Positions 1 through 8,788 of a DNA stretch of 57,590 bases are shown here, in pieces. Origin of the DNA: Pseudomonadota bacterium. Lineage in GTDB: Bacteria; Pseudomonadota; Gammaproteobacteria; Ga0077536. The stretch is from the NCBI GenBank assembly GCA_027618655.1, contig JAQCEL010000004.1:1-57590 (forward strand), read 5' to 3'. Every line of letters begins with the position of its first letter. Within the stretch, counting starts at the first letter, position 1. Under the pieces are notes generated by a model. The model searched no databases. It was not told the origin of the DNA and worked only from the letters and a program-made list of their open reading frames with translations. Position numbers and translations under genes: made by a program.

Positions 1-477
1 CGTCATGCGCTACGTGAAGATTCCGGTGGTGCAGGACGTTACCGGGGTGGCTTAGGCGTGATCCAACAACGCCGCGTGCTCGCGCCAAGCCGCATCAACG
101 CGCAGATCGAACGTACCCAAGATGCGCCTTGGGGCTTGTTCGGCGGGCGGGCAGGCAGCGCGAATAAACTTGAGTTGCTGCGCGCCGACGGCGGTCACGA
201 ACGCTACCCGACGGGCAAAATATTGGATGAAGAACTGAAGGCGGGCGACGCCTATATTCTTTATTCAGGCGGTGGTGGCGGCTACGGCGATCCTTTTGAG
301 CGTCCGGCTACGGACGTTGCCGCCGATGTGCGCCAAGCGTATGTATCAGTAGCCGCAGCCGCAGAAGTGTATGGCGTAGTGCTCGATCCGGTGACGCTCG
401 TCGTCGACGAGGTGCGCACTGCAGCCGCACGCCAACGGTCAGTCACTTCCGAGACAGGAAATCAGGTCAATGAATAA
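1..477 (+). CDS. hyuB: Hydantoinase B / oxoprolinase family protein, C-terminal fragment
   Basis: The reading frame is open from the first base of the window, so this is the 3' end of a longer gene; the family is usually about 550-600 residues and 158 are visible. The first visible residues contain the glycine-rich signature REDSGGAGRYRGGLG, and further on there is GGGGGYGDPFER followed by a V-YGV-LDP-T segment. Both are hallmarks of the HyuB half of ATP-dependent hydantoinases, 5-oxoprolinases and acetone carboxylase-like enzymes. These enzymes act in the cytoplasm with a HyuA partner on cyclic amides or ketones; hyuA would be expected just left of the window. The stop overlaps the next gene by 8 nt, so the two are translationally coupled. 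The substrate cannot be read. Confidence 0.9.
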   Translation, partial: RHALREDSGGAGRYRGGLGVIQQRRVLAPSRINAQIERTQDAPWGLFGGRAGSANKLELLRADGGHERYPTGKILDEELKAGDAYILYSGGGGGYGDPFERPATDVAADVRQAYVSVAAAAEVYGVVLDPVTLVVDEVRTAAARQRSVTSETGNQVNE

Positions 478-1675
478 GTTTCAATTCAAACGCGCAGAAA
501 TTCTGCGCGGCCCGTTCGATCCAGGCGGGCAACCCGACACGCGGACCGGCCAACCGATGGAACTTGGCTTTTTCGCCTGGAATATCAAAGGCGGGATGAC
601 GGCGTCCAAGGGGGTTTTGACAAATCCGGCGCGCTATCAAGATTTTTGGCATTGGGAGAGCGCCACGCGCTTGGTGCAACTCGCGGAGGAGATCGGTTTT
701 GAGTACCAAGTGCCCTTTGCCCGTTGGATTGGCCAAGGCGGTGCGACTGATTACAACGATAGCAATATCGATTTCTTGACCTCGGCTGCGGCGCTCGCGC
801 CACTCACCACGCGCCTCGGACTTTTTTCAACTGCGCACGTCACCTATAAATTTCATCCACTGCACTTCGCCAAGTTTGGCGCGAGCATCGATTTCATTTC
901 ACGTGGCCGTTGGGGGCTAAATATTGTCACGGGTTATTCGGCGCGCGAGCAGGCTGCGTTTGGGATCTTGGATCCGATCCCGCATGACGAGGCCTACGCG
1001 ATGGCTGATGAATTCACCACGTTGCTGAAATATTTATGGACCGAAGACGAGCGCATCGATTTCGAAGGCAAGTATTACCAATCTTACGGAGCAGTGGTCT
1101 CGCCGAAACCGATCAGCCAGCCACGACCGGTCATTATGAATGCGGGCAATTCCGACACCGGCGTCGACTTTGCTTGCCGCCAAGCAGATTGGTTGTTCGT
1201 TACGGCGCCGACACTCGAAGGCTATAAAGCACGTATTGAAGAAGCGCATCGTAGAGCTGCGCACTACGGTCGCACGATCCGTGCGGCGACGATGGTGTAT
1301 GTGATTGAAGATGCAACGGATGAGGGTGCGCAAGCGAACAAGCGTTGGCTTGAAGAGGAAGTCGATAGCCAGGCAACCTTAAACTTCATCGATTCGATGA
1401 AACGCATGTCTTACGCCGAAGAATTCTTCGCCGGCGGCGCCGATGTGAGCGATCCTTACGGCGGCGTTGGTAAAGACATGTTCCTACGCATCGCGCTCGG
1501 CATCGGCGCTTGGCAAATAGTTGGAAGTTATGCAACGGTCGCTGAGCGCATTCGTGAACTGCACGAAGTTGGCGTCGAAAGTATTTTAATGTGTTTCTTT
1601 GACCCGCTCGGCGGCTTGCATCATATGGAAGACGCGATTCTACCGATCATGAAGCGCATGAATTTGCGTAAGTAA
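470..1675 (+). CDS. LLM-class flavin-dependent monooxygenase (SfnG/RutA-like)
   Basis: This 401-residue protein has the luciferase-like (LLM) TIM-barrel pattern: an early FFAWN segment, HPLHFAKFGASIDFISRGRW near residues 125-145, and GLNIVTGYS, which normally shapes the FMN-phosphate site. The long insertion after the barrel start and the wording of these motifs fit the NtaA/SnaA/SfnG/RutA branch, which uses reduced FMN and O2 to cleave C-S or C-N bonds. It needs a flavin reductase, and none is visible nearby. The ATG lies inside the end of hyuB (8-nt overlap), so it is probably made with a hydantoinase-type hydrolase. That pairing suggests ring opening or amide cleavage of a small heterocycle, which is inference. 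A sulfone monooxygenase is an alternative. Confidence 0.85.
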   Translation: MNKFQFKRAEILRGPFDPGGQPDTRTGQPMELGFFAWNIKGGMTASKGVLTNPARYQDFWHWESATRLVQLAEEIGFEYQVPFARWIGQGGATDYNDSNIDFLTSAAALAPLTTRLGLFSTAHVTYKFHPLHFAKFGASIDFISRGRWGLNIVTGYSAREQAAFGILDPIPHDEAYAMADEFTTLLKYLWTEDERIDFEGKYYQSYGAVVSPKPISQPRPVIMNAGNSDTGVDFACRQADWLFVTAPTLEGYKARIEEAHRRAAHYGRTIRAATMVYVIEDATDEGAQANKRWLEEEVDSQATLNFIDSMKRMSYAEEFFAGGADVSDPYGGVGKDMFLRIALGIGAWQIVGSYATVAERIRELHEVGVESILMCFFDPLGGLHHMEDAILPIMKRMNLRK

Positions 1676-1849
1676 GCCGGAGTTGGGCAGTGTCCCCAAC
1701 TCGCTGGCATAATGCACCAACGGTGGGAGTGCTGCTCACTTCAGAGCAATACCAGTTATGTGCGGATCATCGCGCGGCCGCAATAAAAACGATCGACTTC
1801 CCCTGATCCAAGTGATGGGGCAGTAGACAACCAACAAAGGAAAATTATT

Positions 1850-2872
1850 ATGCGCTTCGGTTTTATGGAAGACTTTCGCAACCCCGTGAAATGGCGTCGC
1901 CCGTTTCCGGATTTCTACGAGCAGATCTTAAAGCAGATCAAACACGGCGAAGAGCTCGGCTACGATAACGTGTGGTTAACCGAGCACCACTTCACCGACG
2001 ACGGTTATAACCCGTCGCTCATGACCACAGCCGCGGCTGTCGCGATGCGCACACAGACCATCCGCATCGGTACGTTCATCGTGATCCTGCCCTACCAACA
2101 TCCACTGTTGATGGCCGAAGAAGTAGCCAACGTCGATATTTTTTCCAACGGCCGCTTCGATCTAGGTGTTGGCCAAGGTTATTCACATTACGAATTCGAC
2201 GCGCTGTGCATGGATCGTAGCGAGCGAGGTATGCGCACGCGTGAAAGCATCCGGATCATCGAGCGGCTGTTCCTGGAAGACACGGTGACAGTAGACGGTA
2301 AGTTCACGAAACTAAATGCGGCACGCTTGTCACCGAAACCCGTGCAGCAACCGCACCCGCCGATATGGATCGGTGCGCGCGGCCCTAAGGCCATCACACG
2401 TGCCGCCGAAATGGGCTATCACTTGATGGCGACGCTCGGACCTGATCCGGCGCCGCTCTACTTGGAGACTTTGGCGAAAAGCGGGCGCGATCCGAACGCG
2501 TTCAATATTGCACAGTTACGCATGGTTTACTGCGCCGACAGCGAAGATCAAGCGTGGGATGAGTGTCAGGATCACTTGTGGCACATGCTCGAGTTCTACG
2601 CAGACATCCTGGCCGAAGCGAATGACGCAGAAGGCGACGATGCGCCGATGCCTGTAACGAAACCTTCCGATATGCGCCATTCAGTGTTGGCCGAGCATTT
2701 TATGGTCGGCACGCCGGCGCAGGTGGCTGCTAAGATGGAAAAATTCGTTAGTGAATTCCGGTGCACGGATTTCATTATGAATTCGCAATTTCCGGGTATT
2801 GACCCGAAAAAAGCTGCGCGTTCAATGGAGTTGTTTGCTAAGGAAGTGATGCCGAAGTTCCGCAAGGTCTGA
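1850..2872 (+). CDS. LLM-class flavin-dependent oxidoreductase (luciferase-like)
   Basis: A 340-residue luciferase-fold protein. MRFGFMEDFRNP starts the barrel, GYDNVWLTEHHF is the typical second-strand motif, FSNGRFDLGVGQGY marks the flavin-phosphate region, and PPIWIGARG the later strand. It resembles alkanal monooxygenase alpha-like proteins that use FMNH2 and O2, but the substrate is unknown. The start is well supported by AAAGGA seven bases before the ATG. It lies 174 bp after the previous LLM gene, probably with its own promoter. It is a different subfamily from that gene and from the two LLM genes near 37 and 54 kb. A GC-rich hairpin lies just after the stop. Confidence 0.85.
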   Translation: MRFGFMEDFRNPVKWRRPFPDFYEQILKQIKHGEELGYDNVWLTEHHFTDDGYNPSLMTTAAAVAMRTQTIRIGTFIVILPYQHPLLMAEEVANVDIFSNGRFDLGVGQGYSHYEFDALCMDRSERGMRTRESIRIIERLFLEDTVTVDGKFTKLNAARLSPKPVQQPHPPIWIGARGPKAITRAAEMGYHLMATLGPDPAPLYLETLAKSGRDPNAFNIAQLRMVYCADSEDQAWDECQDHLWHMLEFYADILAEANDAEGDDAPMPVTKPSDMRHSVLAEHFMVGTPAQVAAKMEKFVSEFRCTDFIMNSQFPGIDPKKAARSMELFAKEVMPKFRKV

Positions 2873-2901
2873 TCGGGAAAAGTTTGGCGTTGCGACGGAT
2901 C

Positions 2902-2923
2902 GCCGGGTGCTCGTGCATCCGGC
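2902..2923. terminator. Hairpin between convergent genes
   Basis: A 9-bp stem (GCCGGGTGC with GCATCCGGC, one G-T pair) closes a TCGT tetraloop. It sits between the convergent LLM gene and Sel1-repeat gene and is followed by only a short T run, so it is a plausible but imperfect transcription terminator. Confidence 0.45.
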
Positions 2924-3005
2924 GGCCTTTGAAAGGCGTTGTGGCTAATCATCTTAACTTGCGCATTGCGGTCGTGACGTCCGACCCGGCTGACTTCGAA
3001 CGAGC

Positions 3006-4088
3006 CTAATCCGCTTGGCGTAGCGGTGTTTTCTTCCACTCGAGAGCTCGCTTGCGGGCTTCGATCACTTGAGCAGGCGTCATTAACCATTCGATATCGA
3101 TGCGCTTTCGGGTGGCATCCATCCGGTCTTTCTCGTTAGTTGCTTGACTGATGCCAAGGCTGTACCACTTATGGGCTTCGACGTAGTCCTGCGGCACACC
3201 TCGGCCTTTGTCGTACATCGTACCGAGGATGAATTGAGCGTTCGTGTCGCCATGCTCCGCCGCAGACAGATACCACTTAAACGCATCGGCATAGTGCCGC
3301 ACTGTGCCGCGGTTTTGGTCGAATATGTTGCCCCAGCCTTCCTCGTTTGCGAGGCCCAGCTTGGCCTGCGCGTCAGCGTGTCCTTGTTCGGCGGCTAAGC
3401 GATACCATTTCAAAGCCTCGCTGTCATCTTGCCGTACACCGAGACCTTCGTCATACATTAAGCCGAGGTTGAATTTTGCCGTCGCGTTCCCTTGCTCAGC
3501 CGCTAAGCGAAACCATTTTAGCGCCTCGGTATAGTCCTGCGGTATGCCTTGGTCTTGGGCGGCGAGGTTCCCCCAGCCTTCGCGGTAGATAATGCCGAGC
3601 TTAGTTTGCGCAGCCGCGTGTCCCTGATCAGCCGCCAACTGATACCACCTAAACGCCTCGCGCTCGTCTTGCAACACGCCTTCGCCACTGTTGTACATCA
3701 AGCCCAGGTTGAATTGCGCGGTCGCGTTGCCTTGCTCGGCCGCTAACCGGAACCATTTAAACGCTTCGTCGTAGTCTTGCGCTACGCCCTGTCCATTGTC
3801 GTACATGAAGCCGAGGTTATTTTGCGCCTGCGCGATTCCTTGTTCAGTCGCCAAGCGATACCATTTCAGCGCTTCAACGTAGTCCTGCTGCGTGCCGTGG
3901 CCTTGAGCGTACATGTTGCCAAGGTAACTTTGTGATCGAGCTTCTCCTGCCTCGGCCAGCGACCGAAATGACCGAAAAGAAACTGCGTAGTCACCACTGC
4001 GATAAGCCGCGCGAGCGTCGTCAAATTGGTCCGCGTGGGCGGTCGTCACGCAAAGGGCGAGCGTTAACGCGGCGACTCGCTTGCGCAT
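3006..4088 (-). CDS. Secreted Sel1-repeat (tetratricopeptide-like) protein
   Basis: This 360-residue protein opens with a signal peptide (MRKRVAALTLALCVTTAHA) and is then almost entirely Sel1-like repeats. I count seven units of roughly 36 residues with the pattern A-x-LG-x-MY-x-x-G-x-GV-QD-x-EA-KWY-LAAEQG. Two units carry an extra 7-8 residues around EGWGN. Sel1 repeats form helical superhelices that bind other proteins, so a periplasmic scaffold role is likely; the partner is unknown. I chose the ATG at 4088 because GGAG lies just upstream; a TTG at 4100 would put that site inside the coding region. The near-identical repeats make the region prone to copy-number change and to misassembly from short reads. 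Confidence 0.88.
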   Translation of the reverse strand: MRKRVAALTLALCVTTAHADQFDDARAAYRSGDYAVSFRSFRSLAEAGEARSQSYLGNMYAQGHGTQQDYVEALKWYRLATEQGIAQAQNNLGFMYDNGQGVAQDYDEAFKWFRLAAEQGNATAQFNLGLMYNSGEGVLQDEREAFRWYQLAADQGHAAAQTKLGIIYREGWGNLAAQDQGIPQDYTEALKWFRLAAEQGNATAKFNLGLMYDEGLGVRQDDSEALKWYRLAAEQGHADAQAKLGLANEEGWGNIFDQNRGTVRHYADAFKWYLSAAEHGDTNAQFILGTMYDKGRGVPQDYVEAHKWYSLGISQATNEKDRMDATRKRIDIEWLMTPAQVIEARKRALEWKKTPLRQAD

Positions 4089-4329
4089 ACTTTTCTCCAA
4101 AATACCGTAGGAAATCCATTTTCAACTAGGTGCGAGTTATGCAAGCTTGCCCAGCCTTGAAATACCTTGATTTGAGCTAATGCACATTGATCAATTCACC
4201 TTGCCCACGGCCATCAGTGTTATCTTTTCTACATCTATCCATCATGACTCGCCAGACGACGAGGAAAAGTATAAAAATGGCGCGCGTGACTGTATTAAAC
4301 CAAGCTAGTGTCCGTACAGGAAGCAGCGC

Positions 4330-4735
4330 ATGACTCAGAGAATCGTAATCGCAGGTTCAGGTTTCGCCGGAATGTGGTCCGCGTTGTCTGCGGCGCGCGC
4401 CGTCGTTAAATACTTGAACGCGCTCAAAGATAAACCAGAGTCGGTGGCGCGCAATACAGTCGTCGTCGTGGGGCGGGGGATTCACGGGTATAGAAACGGT
4501 AGCGCAGACGCCGCTACACGCTTATAGGCAAGCAAAGTATGTCACGTGCCTCGATTTAGGACCGTGGGGCGCGGTGTATACCGAGGGTTGGAATCGCCAG
4601 GTTCACGTGCAGCGACAAGAAGCGAAAGACCTCAAACGCGCGATCAACACGCAATGGATCTATCCACCCGAGCCAAACCGTGAGGCGATCTTCGGCATTG
4701 CGAATCCAGATCACGTGACCGTGCCGTGGTGGTGT
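4330..4735 (+). pseudogene. Decayed FAD/NAD(P) oxidoreductase (NADH dehydrogenase-like)
   Basis: Remnant of a type II NADH dehydrogenase-like flavoprotein, usually about 400 residues. Three pieces survive. The N-terminal FAD site MTQRIVIAGSGFAGMWSAL is followed at once by a middle piece (KYLNALKDKPESVARNTVVVVG), so the intervening region is gone. The NAD-binding strand then continues only in the next frame as GGGFTGIETVAQT, which places a +1 shift in the G-rich run near 4470-4480. After a second deletion the C-terminal piece reads DLGPWGAVYTEGWNRQV and INTQWIYPP. The total is about 405 bp against an expected 1.2 kb. The original frame stops at 4527. This is a dead gene, not a small protein. 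Its exact 3' limit is uncertain by tens of bases. Confidence 0.8.
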
Positions 4736-4760
4736 CTCGGGAGCGTGGTAGCGAGACACC
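4731..4760. other. Perfect 9-bp inverted repeat (hairpin)
   Basis: GGTGTCTCG and CGAGACACC flank a 12-base loop. It lies at the end of the decayed oxidoreductase and about 115 bp beyond the stop of the pqi operon arriving on the other strand. There is no U-run on either side, so it could be a weak terminator or a leftover of the event that damaged the pseudogene. Confidence 0.35.
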
Positions 4761-4876
4761 GCATTAGTGATACCGAAATTTCGAATTTCAGCATGGTAAG
4801 GATTTTCGGTGAGGTGATCCCGATGATTAGAGCCAGTCCGGTCCATGCCGCTGAGCCGATTTCGATCGTTAAACGA

Positions 4877-5473
4877 TTATTCCAGATCTGCGGCGCGCGA
4901 ATCGAAATAACTCACCATTGCGTCCGCAAGCTGCAGCGTTGCGGCACTTTGTGCGGCAACTAATTCTGGATATCCTGCGCCTGTCATGGGTGTTTCCAAT
5001 TGCACCTCTTGCTCGTAGAGAATTGGTCCGCTCTCGCTATCAATCACTTGAAAGCGTGCGTGTAACGTCACTACGTGCCCGGGTTTTCCTTCTAAGCGAA
5101 GTATTTCTACCGCAACTCGATACTTGTGGATGAACCCTTGCGACGATGGGAAAGCCCCAACGCGCCTGCCGGAAAGCCGATCCGCCAATCTTGAAATCAA
5201 TAATGTTTGGATGCCGCGACTCAGCGGCGATGCCCACCGATCATTCTCACTCAGGTTTAACGTCCCGCCGTCATTGACGGTGACGATGAGCGGCTGATCC
5301 AGATAATCAGGAACGATCACCGGGCCGACAGCTATATTGCCATTGCCGGCGACCCCGGCATGCTTTGTTACATTCGGCAAGTCCGAAGACAGCAAATAAT
5401 ATTTGATTTCGCTTGGCGTTGACGAACAGCCGGCGAGAATCAATATGAGCACGTAGTTCCTGATCCATGTCAT
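4877..5473 (-). CDS. pqiC: PqiC-family lipoprotein (ABC-type transport auxiliary lipoprotein)
   Basis: A 198-residue lipoprotein. The short signal ends in a lipobox (ILAGC) and leads into SSTPSEIKYYLL, the typical start of PqiC/ABC-auxiliary proteins. A central segment reads YLDQPLIVTV and a later one RVAVEILRLEG. In E. coli PqiC is an outer-membrane lipoprotein that forms a ring joining the PqiB needle to the outer membrane, so lipids can cross the periplasm. It is the last gene of a pqiA-pqiB-pqiC operon and starts two bases after the PqiB stop codon. The length matches the family. Confidence 0.9.
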   Translation of the reverse strand: MTWIRNYVLILILAGCSSTPSEIKYYLLSSDLPNVTKHAGVAGNGNIAVGPVIVPDYLDQPLIVTVNDGGTLNLSENDRWASPLSRGIQTLLISRLADRLSGRRVGAFPSSQGFIHKYRVAVEILRLEGKPGHVVTLHARFQVIDSESGPILYEQEVQLETPMTGAGYPELVAAQSAATLQLADAMVSYFDSRAADLE

Positions 5474-5474
5474 G

Positions 5475-7109
5475 CTAAGGTCGCTCGATTGTCACAGGTT
5501 TTGCGTTCTGCTTTCCCCAAATAACCGCGTTAGGATTCCGTTCAATACTGTCTGCGAGCGTGCGTAGCGCACGCGCCGCGTTGTCCACTTGTTGCAAGGT
5601 TAGGCTGAGCTGCGATTGGAGGGCGGAATTTTCATCAACACTTGCTAAAGTTTCGTTCAGTTGGCTAGCGAGCGGCACGAGTTGCGCGCTCAATTCGTCC
5701 GTGAGTACTTTTACTGATTGGAACGAGGCGTTAGCCGAGACGAGAAATTCGTTGATTTGCGGTGAACTCAATAATTTTTCTAAATTGCTAATCACCGCGA
5801 CGGTATGCCCGCCAATTTCTTCAACGGGCAGCTTGCGTAATTTATCTAGCATTTCGGTGGCGCTGTCTTTAATTTCCACGAACTCGGATGGAATGGTCGG
5901 GATGACGGCAATCCCTTCGGAGTTACTTACCTGTCCGGCTGGCGTGTCCGGGTAGAACCCAAGTTCTACGAACATTTGCCCGGTTAATAGGCTGCCAGTT
6001 TGCAAGCGTGCCCGGAACCCCTTCGCAATCAGCGATTCGATGATCTCATTTGGCTCTTGAACAGGCGTGGCTGATGCTGAGATCAGGCGCTCTGGCTGCA
6101 ATTCGATTTTCACAGGGATGCGAATGTCCGATGAATTCGGGTCGACCTCCAAATCAACATTCGTGACGGACCCAAGTTTGATGCCTTTGAACTCAACCGG
6201 GGCGCCGACATTCAAGCCACGCACAGAATCTTCAAAGTACAGTAAGTAGGGTTCATGCGCCGAGGGGCGCGCCTCACCGATTTTCTCCGAGTCAGCGAAC
6301 AACCAGAATTTTGCGCCAGGTGGCGACGGCGGTGCTTTACTGCCTAACGGTAAGTCAAACGTGATACCGCCAACTAAGAATGTTTGCAACGACCCGGTAC
6401 GGAAATCGAGGCCATTCGCATTCACCGAAACGTTTATGCGGCTCGCGTTAGAAAACTGGGTCGAGCTGCTGACCAAAAGGGTATACGGTTCTCGGACGAA
6501 TATATGGATGGTGACTCGGCTACCGTCTTCCGCTAATTCGTAGCCCAACACTTCGCCTACCGGAATGTCCCGAAAAGAAACCGGTGAGCCGGCTTGTATC
6601 GATCCTAATATTTCCGATTCGAGCACATAGGAGTTCCCGGGCACGTCGGCAGCCACGATCGGTGGCGTTTCGAGACCAACGAAATTCGATTCAGGTTCAC
6701 CGTCGCCAGGATCGATTTCAATGTAGGCGCCTGATACCAAAGTCCCTAAACCGGAAACTCCGGAAGGCCCCAGTCTAGGCCGCACAACCCAAAAACGAGT
6801 TCCCTCTTTCAGCTGGGCGGCGAAACTTCGCTCAATTCGAGCGGTTGCAATCACATGGCGTAAATCGTCGGCGATACGCACCGTCGTTACCCGGCCGACC
6901 TGTACCGCTTTGTATCGCAGGACCGTATTGTCAGCTTCAATACCATCGCCACGCAGGAAGGCGATCGTGATCAGCGGGCCACGTTTTTCTAAGGTGTCGT
7001 ACAACAGCCATGCGCCTGCGAGCGCGGCGACCAATGGCAACAGCCACACGATCGACAAGCGGCGGTTCTCGACGATATTCGCCTCTGGAACGTCGTAATC
7101 AATGGCCAT
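5475..7109 (-). CDS. pqiB: PqiB, intermembrane transport protein with three MCE domains
   Basis: A 544-residue protein anchored by one N-terminal membrane segment (LSIVWLLPLVAALAGAWLLY). Three MCE/MlaD domains follow. They begin near residues 48 (GPLITIAFLRGDGIEA), 160 (VLESEILGSIQAGSPV) and 285 (YLLYFEDSVRGLNVGAPV), each with the characteristic V-Y-G/K-I-x-G-x-V strand. The last 120 residues are helical and should form the long coiled needle that spans the periplasm. The family makes hexameric tunnels carrying phospholipids or other hydrophobic molecules between the two membranes. Order and spacing with the PqiA halves and PqiC are those of a pqiABC operon. Confidence 0.93.
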   Translation of the reverse strand: MAIDYDVPEANIVENRRLSIVWLLPLVAALAGAWLLYDTLEKRGPLITIAFLRGDGIEADNTVLRYKAVQVGRVTTVRIADDLRHVIATARIERSFAAQLKEGTRFWVVRPRLGPSGVSGLGTLVSGAYIEIDPGDGEPESNFVGLETPPIVAADVPGNSYVLESEILGSIQAGSPVSFRDIPVGEVLGYELAEDGSRVTIHIFVREPYTLLVSSSTQFSNASRINVSVNANGLDFRTGSLQTFLVGGITFDLPLGSKAPPSPPGAKFWLFADSEKIGEARPSAHEPYLLYFEDSVRGLNVGAPVEFKGIKLGSVTNVDLEVDPNSSDIRIPVKIELQPERLISASATPVQEPNEIIESLIAKGFRARLQTGSLLTGQMFVELGFYPDTPAGQVSNSEGIAVIPTIPSEFVEIKDSATEMLDKLRKLPVEEIGGHTVAVISNLEKLLSSPQINEFLVSANASFQSVKVLTDELSAQLVPLASQLNETLASVDENSALQSQLSLTLQQVDNAARALRTLADSIERNPNAVIWGKQNAKPVTIERP

Positions 7110-7142
7110 TAAGTGTGCTGCATACGGTAAATTAAACGGCGG

Positions 7143-7787
7143 TTAACCCGCATTGTCCCACAATAATCGTGGATCAAAGGACATTGAGGCGAGCATCGTG
7201 CAAAACACCATGGTGGCGAAAAATGCCGCGCCTAAGCCGGCTTCGACGGTCGCAAGCGCGCCGACTTGAACGAGCGCAACAAGAATCGCAATCATAAAAA
7301 TATCGATCATCGACCAACGTCCGGTAAAGTCGATGATGTGGTAGAGCAGCGCTCTTTGGCGTGGTCGCCAACGCCAATGCGCCTGCGCGGAGAGCATTAA
7401 AAAACCGAGTATCCCAATCTTCACCAAAGGGACAAACACGCTCGCGACAAAAACAAGGACCGCGATTGGCCATTGGCCCTCGGCGAATAAATGCTGTGCA
7501 CCGCTGAGGATCGTGTCGGGTTCACCGGATCCGAATTGAATGACGGTCAAAATCGGCAACAAATTTGCAGGTATGTAGCAGATTGCAGCGCAGATGAGCA
7601 ATGCCCAAGTTCGTTGTAAGCTTTGCGGCTTACGGAAACGCACTGCTGCGGCACAACGAGGGCAGAAAACGGATATGGCGCCGCCGCTTTTATTTTCTCT
7701 CATTCGCATAACAAGTTGACAGTGTTCGCATGCGGCGAAGCCCTGCTGAGCCGCGCTGGCTAAGGTCACTATTTTTTTCGCCGTCAT
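7143..7787 (-). CDS. pqiA: PqiA C-terminal-half protein (paraquat-inducible protein A domain)
   Basis: An inner-membrane protein of 214 residues corresponding to one of the two repeats in E. coli PqiA. A zinc-ribbon-like pair (CEHC about residue 20, CPRC about residue 42) precedes four hydrophobic segments; conserved stretches include YIPANLLPI and the FTGRWSMIDIFM motif. PqiA is the inner-membrane partner of PqiB. The ATG at 7787 overlaps the stop of the upstream half in an ATGA arrangement, so the two halves are translationally coupled. A TTG start four codons earlier is possible but less likely. The product should pair with the neighbouring half-protein to rebuild a complete PqiA. Confidence 0.88.
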   Translation of the reverse strand: MTAKKIVTLASAAQQGFAACEHCQLVMRMRENKSGGAISVFCPRCAAAVRFRKPQSLQRTWALLICAAICYIPANLLPILTVIQFGSGEPDTILSGAQHLFAEGQWPIAVLVFVASVFVPLVKIGILGFLMLSAQAHWRWRPRQRALLYHIIDFTGRWSMIDIFMIAILVALVQVGALATVEAGLGAAFFATMVFCTMLASMSFDPRLLWDNAG

Positions 7788-8383
7788 TGATCGGACCAAA
7801 TCGCCGCGGCATCAAGATGGCTCGTACTCAGCGCTGATATAACGCTTAGGGCGCCAAACGCAAAAAGAGCCGGTCCAGGTTCGACGCTTGCGAGGTCGCC
7901 GAGCTTGATAAATGCGACTAACGCACCGATAAGATACACTTCGGTCATTCCCCACGGCGTCATATTCGTAACAAAACGCAGCAGTTTCGCAAAGCGTGCC
8001 GGTGAATGGTTGAGCATGAGTGGGATTGTTACGGCGACAACTGCGAGTGCTCTAAGCAGCGGAATCACGATCGTAACTGCTAAAACTAATATGGCGGTTT
8101 CGATTCGGTCGCCGTCCCATAATGCGACGACGCCTTCGATGACGGTTGTGGTGCGGTGCTGTCCTTCAATTTCTAAAGACATGATCGGGAACAAATTCGC
8201 TACCGCGAGCAAGATCATCACGGTGATTGCCAAGGCCAGATTTGCTTGTAAGGAATCTCGTGACCCTTTGCGAAGAAGTTGGCCGCAGCGTGGGCAGTTA
8301 GCGCGCTCGTGCGCGGCTAAAACCCGCGCTTGTTGCAGTAAGTCGCAGGTAGGGCAAGCGATCAGATCCAGGGGTCGCGACAT
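7784..8383 (-). CDS. pqiA: PqiA N-terminal-half protein (paraquat-inducible protein A domain)
   Basis: The first gene of the pqi operon, 199 residues from the ATG at 8383; a TTG start at 8422 is possible. It has two Cys pairs (CPTC and CPRCG) about 20 residues apart, then four membrane segments with VANLFPIMSLEIEG and the conserved MTPWGMTEVYLIGALVAF pattern of the family. Together with the next gene it supplies the two domains that E. coli fuses in a single 417-residue PqiA. Separate half-size genes are known in some other bacteria. The 3' end overlaps the next start by 4 nt. A likely promoter region lies in the 405-bp gap shared with tamA. Confidence 0.88.
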   Translation of the reverse strand: MSRPLDLIACPTCDLLQQARVLAAHERANCPRCGQLLRKGSRDSLQANLALAITVMILLAVANLFPIMSLEIEGQHRTTTVIEGVVALWDGDRIETAILVLAVTIVIPLLRALAVVAVTIPLMLNHSPARFAKLLRFVTNMTPWGMTEVYLIGALVAFIKLGDLASVEPGPALFAFGALSVISALSTSHLDAAAIWSDQ

Positions 8384-8788
8384 AGATATTACCGAATTGC
8401 GTTTAACGATCTTGCTTGCCAAGTTTTATGCAAAGTTTTTGGCTTCAAGAAGGCGATGCTTGCATTGTGCTCGCATCATAAGCAGGTGCAGCCGTACGTC
8501 GTTACTCGTCATACCATTGTTCCGCTCATGCTCGCCGCGCACGTGGGACGGGTGAATTTTGGTCTTAATTACGTGATCCGACAACACGCGGCGCGATTGA
8601 TTGCGTGATGGAACTAGCCCGAGCCTTCCCTGGTCGTATAGTCGCACAACAACCAATTAACGGGTAACCGAAAATATCGAATCCTCAGATTGTCGCGGAC
8701 CAAATTCTTAACTCACAACAGCGACGGCACAAACCCACGGATAGACGTTTTTCCGCTAATAACAGCGGGTAAAGCGCAAAAGGAAAAG
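8384..8788. other. Divergent intergenic region between pqiA and tamA
   Basis: A 405-bp stretch without a convincing gene. It must hold the promoters for pqiABC (leftward) and tamAB (rightward). A TATAGT box at 8637-8642 could be a -10 element for tamA, but no good -35 lies at the right spacing. The reading frame open upstream of the tamA ATG has no signal peptide and is better treated as leader. No riboswitch or long palindrome was seen. Confidence 0.4.

Noticed and set aside
3144-3746. Several plus-strand frames across the Sel1-repeat gene
   Set aside because: They repeat with the same period as the Sel1 units and are simply their antisense reading.
7905-8555. Open frame of 216 codons on the plus strand
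   Set aside because: It runs antisense to the PqiA half gene, whose membrane and Cys motifs are unmistakable.
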